From the NCBI RefSeq assembly GCF_000002425.4, contig NC_037275.1:9038533-9102532 (forward strand): a stretch of 64,000 nt of DNA, given 5' to 3'. A program made the translations under genes and the position numbers. The notes under the pieces were generated by a model. It saw only the letters and a program-made list of their open reading frames with translations. It made no database searches and had not been told where the DNA came from. Every line of letters begins with the position of its first letter. Positions within the stretch are counted from its first letter, which is position 1. Shown here piece by piece: positions 36,165 through 47,279 of the stretch. Source of the DNA: Physcomitrium patens. Taxonomy: Eukaryota; Streptophyta; Bryopsida; Funariales; Funariaceae.

Positions 36165-36684
36165 GTGAATCTCAGAGAAAGAAATATTCAATTCATTCTT
36201 AAATCATTGAAAAGAACTAAAAAGTCACTCAAAAATGATATAGTATGAAACTAAAATAGCTATTGCCAAAAATAAGAAGACTAGAAAGTCTTGAAATAAG
36301 ACCAAGGACTAAAAAGGCATTGACAAGAATGAAAAAAGCTTCACTCTTGCCTTCATATATACTCTTTACTAGTATCTATGTGGTGATATTCTATAAGACC
36401 TCCAAAACCTGTTGACTTTGCAAGACATGTATCTTAACTTGCAAGACAAGTTTTTCATATGTATACTACATAATTACCTTGTTCTACAAGCTATCAACAT
36501 ATAGTTAACTTCTTGACGAAGTTTCTAACCTATCAATCAATTACAAACACATGTAAAGCCAAAGTAACATCTATAAAGCTTCTAAGAAGCTTTTCTAGAA
36601 GGTATTATAAATTTAATCAACTTTTATCTACTTTTATTTACTTCTATCTAATCATATATGTATTTAATAGAATATATATAAATA

Positions 36685-36689
<5 letters not shown>
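36165..36689 (-). repeat. R4 3' LTR (minus)
   Basis: Diverged minus-strand family R LTR (agctattgccaaaaataag, cttcatatatactcttta). Its U3 end runs into the TA microsatellite. Confidence 0.72.

Positions 36690-36733
<44 letters not shown>
36689..36733. repeat. (TA)n microsatellite
   Basis: About 22 TA units at the junction of the R4 LTR and its internal region, expanded from a tatata stretch at the LTR edge. Confidence 0.96.
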
Positions 36734-36735
<2 letters not shown>

Positions 36736-36934
36736 ATAACATTATCCTCCCTTTTAAAGACAAGTTCTACGAGGAGCAATCATCATGTATTGATGAAATC
36801 CAAGATGCTGTAAATTATATTTACTACATACTTTGATCTTTATTCTCTTTGAAGATAGTAAATAGGTTTTCTTAGCCATTGGTAGTATCCTATACTAGAG
36901 CAAAAATACCACCTTGTTATTTGATTGTTCTTGA

Positions 36935-36939
36935 GGCCT
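36935..36939 (+). other. Target site duplication of R3 (left copy)
   Basis: ggcct here and at 43355-43359 directly border the two R3 LTRs. The joined flanks recreate ORF3 of R4. Confidence 0.9.
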
Positions 36940-37533
36940 TATCACGGCCATAATCATGTAAGCTAATAATTACATATAGAAATAGGTAGAAGTAAGTAAA
37001 AGTAGATAAAAGTAAGCTAATTCTATAATATTTAATATAGAAGCTTCCTAGAAACTTCCTAGATACTGCTTTGACTTCATAGGTGTCTTTAATTGACTTT
37101 TTGGATTAGAAACGTGGTCAACAAGTTGGCCATGTGTGACACATGTTGTTAGCTTGAAGATCAAGCTAACTATGTGGCCCACACATGTTGTTAGCTTGAA
37201 GATCAAGCTAACTATATGGCCCACACATAGAAAAACTTGCCTTGTAAGTCAAGGCATGTGTCCTACAAAGTCAACACATATTGGAGGTCCTATAGAACGT
37301 TGCCACGTAGCCCCTAGTTAGATAGTATATATAGAGACAAGAGTGAAGGCTTCTTCACTCTTGTCAACTCCTTTCTTGCTTCTAGTCTAGGTTCAAGAGT
37401 CTTTAATTTCTTGTCTTGTGGCAATAGCCATTCCAGTTTCCTTTTAATATACCTACTTGTTTATATTTTGACTTATTATATCGAGATAGCCTTTTGGTGT
37501 ATATTTTCCCTCATCGAATCTTTGTCCTTGACA
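36940..37533 (+). repeat. R3 5' LTR
   Basis: Begins TATCACGGCC (the TG end mutated to TA) and ends TCCTTGACA. It contains a 42-base tandem duplication and the TATA-like tatatatag near 37327. No TGG-starting tRNA primer site is evident directly after its end. Confidence 0.92.
37326..37334 (+). promoter_or_regulatory. LTR TATA-like core promoter
   Basis: tatatatag in the setting gttagatagtatatatagagac, conserved in every family R LTR in the window (near 4525, 10358, 43147), consistent with the Pol II promoter at the U3/R border. Confidence 0.5.
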
Positions 37534-37745
37534 GATTGACAAGTGTGCACTTACAATATCAGAGCTTTGTTTTTTCTTGAGTAAGAGTGGATTACCTCTT
37601 TCTCTTGACAAGACATAAGCGTATTAGAAGTTTGCGGATTACCCACTTCTAAACTGATATTGTTCTTAGTATCTTCTTTGTTATCAAGTCTTTCTTTTCT
37701 TTTGTCTTGAGCAATATCAAACAAATTTTTCTTCTTAGTGTCATT

Positions 37746-38750
37746 ATGGCAGAGCTTGTTGAAATGAAGAGTGCAATGGCACAAATGCAAGAGCAAATGA
37801 GGGAGTTAATGCTTGCGATGCATCAACTCAATTCACCAACACAGGAAAGAACAAGAATAGCAGAAAGTGGAGATATAGAGATGATCGGAGCTGCTTCAAC
37901 ATCTACAACAAATCACGTTCCTTCTCCAATTGTACAACACCCTATAAGCACTAGAGAACCAAGAATTGCCTAACCCGAGAAATTTGATGGTACGAGATCT
38001 AAATTTCGAGGGTTCATCAATCAAGTACAATTGGCAATTGAACTTCAACCGCAAAGCTATCCAACTCCAGGATCACAAGTCAGGTTTATTGGCACTCTAC
38101 TTTCTGGTTCTGCATTATCGTGGTTTTCGTCTTTTCTTGAACAACGAAATCCAATATTGGACAATTTGGAAGTTTTTTTGGCGGAGTTTCGATCTATGTA
38201 TGGTGAACACGATGCAACTCGTGTTGCAACAAATAAGATCCGAATTCTGTGACAAGGAAATCGCTCAGTAACAGTATATGCTTCACAATTTCGACAACTT
38301 GCAATTGACATCAAGTGGGATGATGCTGCACTCATCAGTCAATTTCTTTATGGATTGCAATACGAAGTAAAGAAATTGATGCTCAACTTACCTGATCCTC
38401 AAACTTTGAGTCAAGCAATCGATTTTGCGGTAAAATGTGATAATCGACTTTTCGAATTTCGATCCGAGAATCATTCACGGGAACCTCAACGTTATTACTC
38501 AATGGCAACATCAACATCTTTGCCAAACGTACATTCAAAAGTAGAAGACATGCAAATTGACGGGGTACGTTTTAAACCTCTAATTGAGCAAGAAAAGATT
38601 CGTCGTCGTCAAGAAGGATTATGTTTATATTGCGGAGAACCTAAGCACACTGCTCAACATTGTCCAAAGAAACGACGCAACTATAAAATGAGGGGTACGA
38701 CGGTCAAAGAAGACAACATGTCGGAAAACGGATTAGTCCAGCTACAATAG
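37746..38750 (+). pseudogene. R3 gag (two in-frame stops)
   Basis: Structural protein that forms the particle. From ATG 37746 (MAELVEMKSAMAQMQ) to TAG at 38748-38750, 335 codons, interrupted by TAA at 37971 and TGA near 38250 only. Capsid-type block EKFDGTRSKFRGFINQ, then DPQTLSQAIDFAVKCD, then an intact CCHC knuckle CLYCGEPKHTAQHC near codon 295 followed by a basic tail. The pol frame overlaps in -1. No convincing slippery heptamer was found. Confidence 0.9.
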
Positions 38751-38755
38751 GAACC

Positions 38756-41700
38756 GTGCAGCTGGAACCTTGTACAATTCTTAATGAAGGTCCTATCCTC
38801 TCCTCAGAACCCTCTCCTTGTTTTATAATAGACTTATATTTAGGACCTAAGAATTACAAAGCCTCTGCTTTATTAGATTCGGGAGCCTCAGCATGTTTTT
38901 TAGATGAACAATTTGTTAAAAGTCGTAAAATACCCTTTGTACAGAAACCTAAACCAGTACATGTAGAAGTCATAGATGGTCGTCCCTTGTCTTCTGGAGA
39001 TGTCATTCATGAAACTCATCCTATAAAAGTAACAATAGACGGTCATGATAGCTACATAGCTTTTAACATAATTAAATCCCCGTCCAATCCAGTTATTTTA
39101 GGTTTATCCTGGCTAGAAATATATAACCCTCGAATAGATTAGAATTTGCGTAAACTTGACTTTTTCCAAAGCGTTATTAATAGTTCTACCAACCAAGTAA
39201 AAAATTATAAGTCTAGTATAGTAAAACCCGTACTGATAGGTGCAAAAGCATTTATACACGCAGCAAAAGAAGGATCAACTTTTGCTATTTATGCTGCACC
39301 TATTTCTGAAAACGTAAAGACTTCAATTGGCATTCCAAGTCAATATCAGGAGTATCAAGACGTTTTTGAGAAAAAGAATGCAGATATTCTTCCTGAGCAT
39401 CGTCCATATGATTATTCAATCGACCTCAAGGAAGGAACTCAGCCACCATTTGGACCAATTAACAGTTTATCGCAAGATGAGATGGCTGAACTCAAGACAT
39501 ATATTGATGAGAATTTAGTGAAGAATTTTATACGCCATTCAAAATCTCCAGCAGGAGCTCCAATTCTATTCGTAAAGAAAAAAGATGGATCTTTACGAAT
39601 GTGTGTTGATTATCGAAGACTCAACAAGATCACAATCAAGAACAGGTATCCATTACCTTTGATATCAGGACTCCTTGACCAGTTGAATCAAGCTAAGATC
39701 TATACAAAAATAGATCTAAGAGGAGCATATAATCTAGTACGGATCAAAGAAGGAGATGAATGGAAGACTGCGTTTCAAACCAGGTATGGACATTTCGAAT
39801 ATAATGTCATGCCTTTTGGACTCACGAATGCACCAGCTGCTTTTCAACATCTCATGAATGATGTATTTCGTGAATTCTTAGACAATTTTGTAGTCTGCTA
39901 TCTAGACGATATCCTCATCTATTCTAAGAACGTTGAAGAACATGAAATACATGTTCGTCAAGTATTACAAAAACTTAGAGATGCAAGATTGTACGCCAAG
40001 ATGAAAAAGTGTGTATTTCACACTACTCAAGTTGACTTTTTAGGATACATCATTTCAAATGATGGTCTCATGATGGATTCTAAGAAAGTCCAAACAATCA
40101 TGGATTGGAAGATTCCAAGGACAGTAAGAGATGTCCAATGTTTCTTGGGATTTGCCAATTACTATCGGATCTTCATCAAAGATTTCTCACGAGTTGCAGC
40201 TCCACTTACACGCTTGACTAGTAAAGATAAATTCCAATGGAATCAAGAAGCGGAAGCAGCATTCGAAGCCTTGAAGACATCGTTTGTCTCTGCATCAGTC
40301 TTATATCGTGTTGATTTTTCCAAGGCATTTTTTATGGAAACAGATGCATCAGATTTTGCCTTGGGTGCAGTTTTATCACAAATGGGATCAGATGACAAAC
40401 TTCATCCGATAGCTTTTCATTCAAGAAAATTCTCAGTAGCCGAGATCAATTATGAGATCCACGATAAAGAACTTCTTGCGATCGTGGATTCCTTTCAAGA
40501 ATGGCATCATTATCTAGAAGGCACTTCTAGTCCAGTCACTGTGTATACAGATCACAAGAACCTCGAGTATTTCATGTCAGCATGCGTGTTGAATCGTCGT
40601 CAAGCTCGTTGGAGTATGTCTTTGTCAAGATTCGAGTTCATTATCACTTATCGGCCAGGAAAACAACAAGGTTTGTCCGATGCATTGTCTAGACGTTCTT
40701 ATTTTGCACCAAAAGAAGGAGATGCAGCTTTTGAGCAACAAAGAACGGTCCTCTTGAAACCGGAGCAATTTCATCTCCGAGCAATGAAATCAACATTGAG
40801 TGTTGATTCAACTTTTCTCAAGCAAATCCAGTCGAGTATATCCTTAGATCCTCTTGTTTATGATATCGAGAATAATTCTTCCAAGTCTCATGATTCTTCT
40901 AAGTTCGAGTTCAAGAATAATCTATTATATTTTGAAGGACGCCTATATGTTCCAGAAAGAGAAGCACGTTTACGTGTTCTTCAAGCACGTCATGACTTTC
41001 CAGCAGCAGGGCACTTTGGATATAATAAGACTTTGGAACTCATATCAAGAGATTTTTGGTGGCCACAAATGAAGAAGTCAGTCAAAGACTTTGTACAATC
41101 ATGTGATATTTGTTCAAGATCAAAAATTCCTCGTCATCGACCTTACGGACTTCTTCAGCCATTACCTATACCAGAACAACCATGGTCTTCTGTTTCTATG
41201 GATTTCATCACAGATCTTTCAAGCTCAAGATCTTATGATTCTATATTTGTGATAGTAGATCGTTTCACCAAGATGGCACATTTTGTGCCATGTATAAAAT
41301 CTATCACAGGTGAAGAAACAGCTAAGCTTTTCATTGATAATATCTATCGCTATCATGGATTACCTGAAGATATCATATCGGATAGGCGAATTCAATTTGT
41401 GTCAAGATTTTGGAGGACCCTTTTCAAGATTTTAAAAGTGGACATAAAGCTATCTTCGGCTTTCCATCCTCAAATTGATGGACAAACAGAGCGCGTAAAC
41501 CAAGTCTTGGAGCAATATTTAAGGTGAACTATCAACTATCAACAAGATGATTGGACAATCCTTCTGCCATTGGCAGAGTTTGCTTATAATAATACGGTAC
41601 ATTCTTCCATGCAACAAACACCTTTCTTTGCCAATTATGGCTATCATCCACGACTTGATACTTTTGATTTTTCAAAAGTTGATAATCCTGCAGCAGAAGA

Positions 41701-42244
41701 TATGGCAAATCGGTTGTCAGAGTTACATGCAATAATGAAGACGCAATTGAAGGAAGCTCAAGAACGACAAAAGATAAACGCAGATCTATATCATAAGGAG
41801 CAACCACAAATTAACGTGGGTGATAAGGTATGGCTACTTCGTCGCAATATCAAGACTACTCGACCTTGTGACAAGTTGAACTATCGTAGGCTTGGCCCCT
41901 TTTCTGTTTCTGAACAGATCAACCCAGTTGCATATCGGTTACATCTACCGGAGTCAATGAAGATCCATCATGTATTCCACGTATCTCTTCTTGAACTATA
42001 TAAGACAGTGGATATACAAGGAAGAAGACAAATGCCACCGCCTCCTATAGAAGTATATAATAATGAAGAATTTGAGGTGGAAGAGATATTAGACTCAAGG
42101 CGGCGCCGAAATAAGCTGGAATATCTTGTTCATTGGCGCGAATATGAAATTAGTGAATGCACATGGGAGCCATCCAGGAATCTAGCAAATGCATCAGCTA
42201 AAGTCAAAGTTTTTCATCAACGACATCCATCAAAACCAAGATGA
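38756..42244 (+). pseudogene. R3 pol: protease, RT, RNase H, integrase, chromodomain (two stops)
   Basis: Polyprotein for reverse transcription and integration. Protease LLDSGASACFLDE (GAT 38876); stop TAG at about 39140 (a Trp codon in R1). Then 793 open codons 39146-41527: RT with [34 protein letters not shown] and catalytic YLDD at 39899-39910; RNase H METDASDFALGAVLSQ near 40335; integrase HHCC finger (GHFGYNKTLELI... CDICSRSK) 40990-41130, core Asp in SMDFITDL, DIISDR, and Glu in DGQTERVNQ. A stop TGA at 41525 is followed in the same frame by the integrase C-terminus and a chromodomain at 42060-42220 (EVEEILDSR, LEYLVHWREY, CTWEPSRNL). Stop at 42242-42244. The frame is open upstream of 38756 and overlaps gag. 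Confidence 0.93.
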
Positions 42245-42338
42245 AAATCTCTCTTATAAAAGAGACAAGATTGAGGCAAGATAACATTCAATTTCCTATC
42301 CTTGTTTGTAACTTCTTTACATTTGTGATGCTAATTAG

Positions 42339-42761
42339 ATGGAGAGCCAACAACCAGCGGATTCAACTCAAGAACCTTCGTTTGCTGACCTATCGGATGA
42401 GACATTACGATTGTCACAACCTTCAAGACGACGCAATCGAGATGAAGATCTTCAAGAACGACATGTTCTTCCTCGAACAGATGGTGAGATACAACGCGTT
42501 TGGTATCACGATGTGGGAAGGGACTCTTGATGTTTGGTGATTTTGCTAGAAGTAGGAACAACTCCTGATGGTGTTCCGAATATTCTATTCGAAGGAAGTT
42601 ATGAAGGCCTCAATAATGATCAAATAACTGGGTGGTCTTCCCGCCCTGGTATGGGACACTACCGATGGTTGAGAGGCCCTATCAATCATCTTCGAAGAGA
42701 ACAGAGATCAGAGTATGTGGCGAATACAATTCGTCGCATCATAGATTTCCTCAACATATGA
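42339..42761 (+). CDS. R3 ORF3: unknown 140-codon frame after pol (one internal TGA)
   Basis: Starts ATG (MESQQPADSTQEPSFADLSD) 95 bases after the pol stop and ends TGA 42759-42761, with a single internal TGA at 42534-42536 (CAA, Gln, in R1). It has the same 140-codon length as 9551-9973 with no indels, and a third decayed copy is split by the R3 insertion in R4. The product would be hydrophilic, Arg/Asp/Glu-rich in the first half (RRRNRDEDLQERHVLPR), with GTTPDGVP and RPGMGHYRWLRGPINHL later. No signal peptide or membrane span, so not env-like. I do not recognise a family. Confidence 0.65.
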
Positions 42762-42788
42762 TGACCGCTCCTCGTGAAACTCGTCTCT

Positions 42789-42802
42789 AGAAGGGGGGGT
42801 AA
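42789..42802 (+). promoter_or_regulatory. R3 polypurine tract
   Basis: agaagggggggtaa lies directly before the TG of the 3' LTR, the usual place for plus-strand priming. R1 has the similar agaagggagataa before 10014. Confidence 0.75.
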
Positions 42803-43354
42803 TGTCACGGCCATAATCATGTAAGCTAATAATTACATATAGAAATAGGTAGAAGTAAGTAAAAGTAGATAAAAGTAAGCTAATTCTATAATATATAATA
42901 TAGAAGCTTCCTAGAAACTTCCTAGACGCTGCTTTGACTTCATAGGTGTCTTTAATTGACTTTTTGGATTAGAAACGTGGTCAACAAGTTGGCCATGTGC
43001 CACACATGTTATTAGCTTGAAGATCAAGCTAACTATGTGGCCCACACGTAGAAAAACTTGCCTTGTAAGTCAAGGCATGTGTCCTACAAAGTCAACACAT
43101 ATTGGAGGTCCTATAGAACGTTGCCACGTAGCCCCTAGTTAGATAGTATATATAGAGACAAGAGTGAAGGCTTCTTCACTCTTGTCAACTCCTTTCTTGC
43201 TTCTAGTCCAGGTTCAAGAGTCTTTAGTTTCTTGTCTTGTGGCAATAGCCATTCCAGTTTCCTTTTAATATACCTACTTGTTTATATTTTGACTTATTAT
43301 ATCGAGATAGCCTTTTGGTGTATATTTTTCCTCATTGAATCTTTGTCTTTGACA
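42803..43354 (+). repeat. R3 3' LTR
   Basis: TGTCACGGCC...TCTTTGACA, 552 bases, single copy of the segment that is duplicated in the 5' LTR. Followed by the target duplication ggcct. Confidence 0.93.
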
Positions 43355-43359
43355 GGCCT

Positions 43360-43600
43360 TCGTAACTTTATTCAAATAAAATATTAGGAACACCATCAAG
43401 AATTGTTTTTACTTCTAATAAAATCACCAAACACTGAAAGTCTCTTCTAAGGTTGTGATATCAAATAAGTTGCATCTTGCCATCTATTCAAGGAAAGACA
43501 TGTCAATCTTGAGGATCTTCATCTCAATTATAATATCTTCATGGTTATAACAATTGCAATGTCTCATCTAATAACTTAGCAAGTGAAAGCTCTTAAATTT
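43360..43600 (-). pseudogene. R4 ORF3 remnant (rest at 36740-36934)
   Basis: The minus-strand sequence matches ORF3 of R3 and R1 (gatgagacatt, gaagatc, ttggtgatttta). It was split by R3. This is the third copy of the extra frame in the window. Confidence 0.65.
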
Positions 43601-43799
43601 AATCTATTAATTATTGATTTTCTATATTCTTAATTTCACAAATACATAGAAGCTATAATGAAGCATAGAAGATAAAATGTTATCTTCTTTGGATCTTGTT
43701 TCTTTTAGAATAAAGATTTTCTATTCTATATTCTAATTTTGATAAATGTCATTGATGAAAAGCCTCAATTTTCTTTGCTGCATTTGTAAGATTCTTTGT

Positions 43800-45184
43800 T
43801 GGCTCACATGTGCATTCACTAATATCATATCTGTACCAATAAATAAGATATTCCAACTTATTTTGATGCCAACTTGAATCTAAGATTTCTTATACTTTAA
43901 ACTCTTGATTATTATCCACTTCTATAGAAAGAAGTGATATTTGTCTTCTTCGTAAAATATTCACTCTTTTATATGGCTTAAGAAAAGATATGTCAATTAT
44001 GGAATGGATCCATATAGACTTTGATAGGTATAATTGATAAGTAACAGGAATGAGTTGCTTATTAATATGAAAAGATCCAAGCCTATGATAGTCCAACTTA
44101 TCACAAAGACCAATACAGTTAATATTGCAACAAAATAACTATATCTAATCATCTATGTTGAATTGTGGTTATTCCTTACGATAGGCATCTGCATTATTTT
44201 TATGTTGTTCTTGAACTCTCTTTGACTGCGCTTTTATTGTTGCAAGTAGCTTTAATAAACAAATTGCCAAATCTTTTGTCGCATGATTATTAACTTTTGA
44301 AAAGTCAAAAGTATCAAGTCATAGATGATAACCATAATTGAAAAATAAATAAATAAATAAATCTTTTGAATGGAAGAATGTAATGAATTATTGTATGCAA
44401 ACTCTATCAATTCTAAAAGAATTATCCAATCATCTTGATGGTAGTTAATGGTGAAATTCAAATACTACTTCAAATCTTAATACACTCATTCTATTTTTCC
44501 ATCCATTTAAGGATGAAAAGCCAAAGAAAGCTTTATATCTATCTTTAGAATCTTGAAAAGAGCTCTCCAAAATCTTAATGTAAATTGAGTCTCTCTAAGT
44601 AATATAATATCTCAAGACGATCTTTGATAGAAAAAAATATTGTTAAAAAAAAGCTTAGCTATTTCTATACTTGTGATAGATATTATATATGGTACAAAAT
44701 ATGCCATCTAGATAAAACAATCTACTACTATAAATATAGAATCACACAAACCTAAGACTAAAAGATCTATGATAAAATCCATAGAAACTAAAATCCATGG
44801 TTGTTTTAGAATAGATAAATGCTAAAGAAGTCCATAAATTCAATAGCCAAGAGTTTTGAATCTTAAACAAATATCACATGATTGTACAAAATCTTTGATT
44901 GCCTTTCATATTTGAAGCCACCAAAAATCTCTTAATATTAGTTCCAAAGTTTTTTTATATCCAAAATGTCCAGATGCTAGAAAGTCATAACAAGTTTGAA
45001 GAACATGTAATTGTATTCTATCTTTTGAAATGTGTAGTTGTCCTTTGAAATAGAATAGGTTGTTCTTGAATTCAAATTTTGAAATATCATGAAACTTAGA
45101 AGAATTATTCTTGATAATATAGACAAAGAGATCAAAAGATATACTTGATGAAATTTTCTTGACAAAGATTGAATTAACAATCAA
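43800..45184 (-). pseudogene. R4 integrase and chromodomain remnant
   Basis: Minus-strand integrase. 45184-44906 keeps the zinc-finger N-terminus (SGHFGYKKTLELILRDFWW); 44461-44252 and 44096-43890 keep the C-terminal part (VTYQLYLSKS, FLKPYKRVNILRRRQ) and the entry to the chromodomain. Many stops and frameshifts are present. Confidence 0.8.
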
Positions 45185-45189
45185 TGTTG

Positions 45190-45600
45190 ATTTTATTACT
45201 CAAAAGTAAAAATGCTCTGGCTTCAAAAAAAATTATTCATTGTTGATCAAAAGATGCATTTCTTTCTTTTAGTACAAGATAAGAATATTTAGAAAAGAGT
45301 TTTGACAAATCTTGATGTTTTTTGAATTGACAGGTAATCTTGATAAAGATATGTTCTATCGAGCTTTGCAATAATTCAAAATATGTACTAGCATGAAGTA
45401 CTTGAGGTTCTTGTGATTTATATACATAGTGATTGGACTCAAGGGGCCTTCTAGACTATGATGCCATTTTTAAAATGAATCCATGATTGCAAAGAGATTT
45501 TTATTATGGATTTCAAAATTGATCTTTATAATTGAAATATTTTTGGAATAGAAAGCTACTAGATAAGATATGTCATTTGCTTCTATTTGTGATAATATAG
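45190..45600 (-). pseudogene. R4 RNase H remnant, minus-strand copy
   Basis: Minus-strand RNase H (decayed INFEIHNK, LFAIMDSF, LEGPLSPITMYT). The stretch 45340-45600 is repeated in inverted orientation at 46140-46420 and shares derived changes with it, such as LEGP for the LEGT/KGAS of other copies. Confidence 0.75.
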
Positions 45601-45610
45601 CACCAAAGGC

Positions 45611-46420
45611 TTGCCTTTTAGATTTAGGAATGTATCATTTAGTTTTCAACATTTAATATATGATGTCTTTCGTGAGATTCTTGATGATTTTGTCATCTTT
45701 TATTTGGATGACATCTTAATCTTTTCTAAGAACATAGAAGAGCACGAAGTTTATATTTGTTGTGTGTTACAAAAACTTAAAGAGGCAAGGTTATATGCTA
45801 AGTTAAAAAATTATGTATTCCATATAACTCAAGTTGACTTCTTAAGATACATCATTTCCAATGAAGGACTAATGATGGATTAAAGAAGGTCCAGACTTTC
45901 ATGGATTGGAAGATTCTAAGAACAATAAGAGATGTACAATGTTTTTTAGCTTTGCTAATTACTATTGGATCTTCATCAGGAATTTTTTTCAAATAATAGC
46001 TCCACTTGCACATTTGACTTATAAAGACAAACTTGACTGTAATAAAAAAGTCAAAGTATTGTTTGATGTTTTAAAAAAGGAATTTATCTCTTCACCAATT
46101 TTTTTATCATGTTGACTACTTCAAGGTAATTTTCATGGAAACAAATGCATCACACTTTACCTTGAATGTAGTATTATCACAAATAGAAGCAAATGACATA
46201 CCCTATCTAGTAGATTTCTATTCCAAAAATATTTCAGTTGTCAAGATCAATTTTGAAATCCATAATAAAAAGCTCTTTGCAATCATGGATTCATTTTAAA
46301 AATAACATTATAGTCTAGAAGGTCCCTTAAGTCCAATCACTATGTATACAAATCATAAAAACTTCAAGCACTTCATGCTAGTATATATTTGGAATTGTTG
46401 CAAATCTCGATAGAATATAT
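45611..46420 (+). pseudogene. RT and RNase H remnant, plus strand, across inversion
   Basis: 90 open codons 45611-45883: FSFQHLIYDVFREILDDFVIFYLDDILIFSK, with the catalytic YLDD intact. Then a frameshift, the RT thumb (ANYYWIF, LTYKDKL) and RNase H (METNASHFTLNVVLSQIEAND) to about 46420. It lies head-to-head with the minus-strand half of R4. Confidence 0.82.
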
Positions 46421-47270
46421 CTTTATGAAGATTATCTACTATTGTTCTCATTGTGTTCAAGCTTCAATATACCAAAGCAATTAAAGTAATAGAGATGGAT
46501 TCAAACACAAAGAAAGAATGGTTATATAAATTGGGTCTGTTAGTATCACAATTGACTGTACTCTTGCTATCAAAAATCAATTATCAAACTCCAAAACACC
46601 AAGGCTTACTACTCTCGTCTTAATTCAACACATAATCCATTCTACGAATATCAATTCAACAATATTTCTATATTTTTATTAGTTCATCTTCCACTTACTT
46701 TCTTTGTGGTTTATATATATTCAATTACTGATCTCCAGCTTACTTATTATATTCAGTTTTTCAATTCATCACACAAAATTCAATATCTTCACTTAACACA
46801 ATATAATTTAATAATCTCAATTCTCAAGGTCACAGATTTTCTCCAAAACTATCAGTCCAAAGTCATATTTCACAATATTCTAATCACAGTTTCAACAATA
46901 CTTCTCTCAATCATAATTCTTCATAAGCAAATAATAAAAGCAAAGAAAATAAAAAAGTAGCACTAAGCTTATCCCGGCTTATGACTTTCATAGTCTAGCT
47001 ACGATCTCCCTTTTTTCAACCCCTTTATCCTACCAAAAGATGGATCGTCGACCAGCAGATTTCAAAGGTTATGAACCTTTGAATTCTTAGCGATTTATTC
47101 TACTAACAACCTACTGTTATCAACTAAACTACCTAACCATAAGTCTAATTCTTAAGGTTATCAATAACCAACCAATAACTTATCACAAAATTTATTTACA
47201 TATTCTACATAGTCCCACTCCTAATTATGCAGCACCCTTGCAAACATTATTTAGCCTCAACTTATCAAGA
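46421..47270. other. No supported gene
   Basis: AT-rich sequence after the R4 remnant. 46706-46960 is open for 84 codons but low complexity. Possibly an unrecognised repeat edge. Confidence 0.55.
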
Positions 47271-47279
47271 TGTAGCAGC

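Larger units (their letters stand above)
36940..43354 (+). mobile_element. Element R3: youngest, nearly complete Ty3/gypsy chromodomain element
   Basis: LTRs 36940-37533 (594 bases) and 42803-43354 (552 bases) with target duplication ggcct. The 42-base length difference is a tandem duplication in the 5' LTR at about 37141-37224. Apart from that the LTRs differ by about 2% by eye. Internal order: gag, pol (protease, RT, RNase H, integrase, chromodomain), ORF3, purine tract. Coding frames carry about six stops, most explainable by C-to-T or G-to-A changes, so this copy is recently dead. It is nested inside ORF3 of R4. Confidence 0.95.
36165..46420 (-). mobile_element. Element R4: old family R copy (minus), holding R3 and ending in an inversion
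   Basis: On the minus strand: RNase H (45600-45190), integrase and chromodomain (45184-43800), ORF3 (43600-43360 then, across R3, 36934-36740) and 3' LTR (36689-36165). At about 45600 the orientation flips: 45611-46420 carries RT and RNase H on the plus strand, and RNase H is present twice, once on each strand. Gag, protease and the 5' LTR are missing. R3 interrupts it with the target duplication ggcct. Confidence 0.8.

Noticed and set aside
42339-42761. ORF3 as an envelope gene
   Set aside because: No signal peptide, no membrane-spanning segment and only 140 codons.
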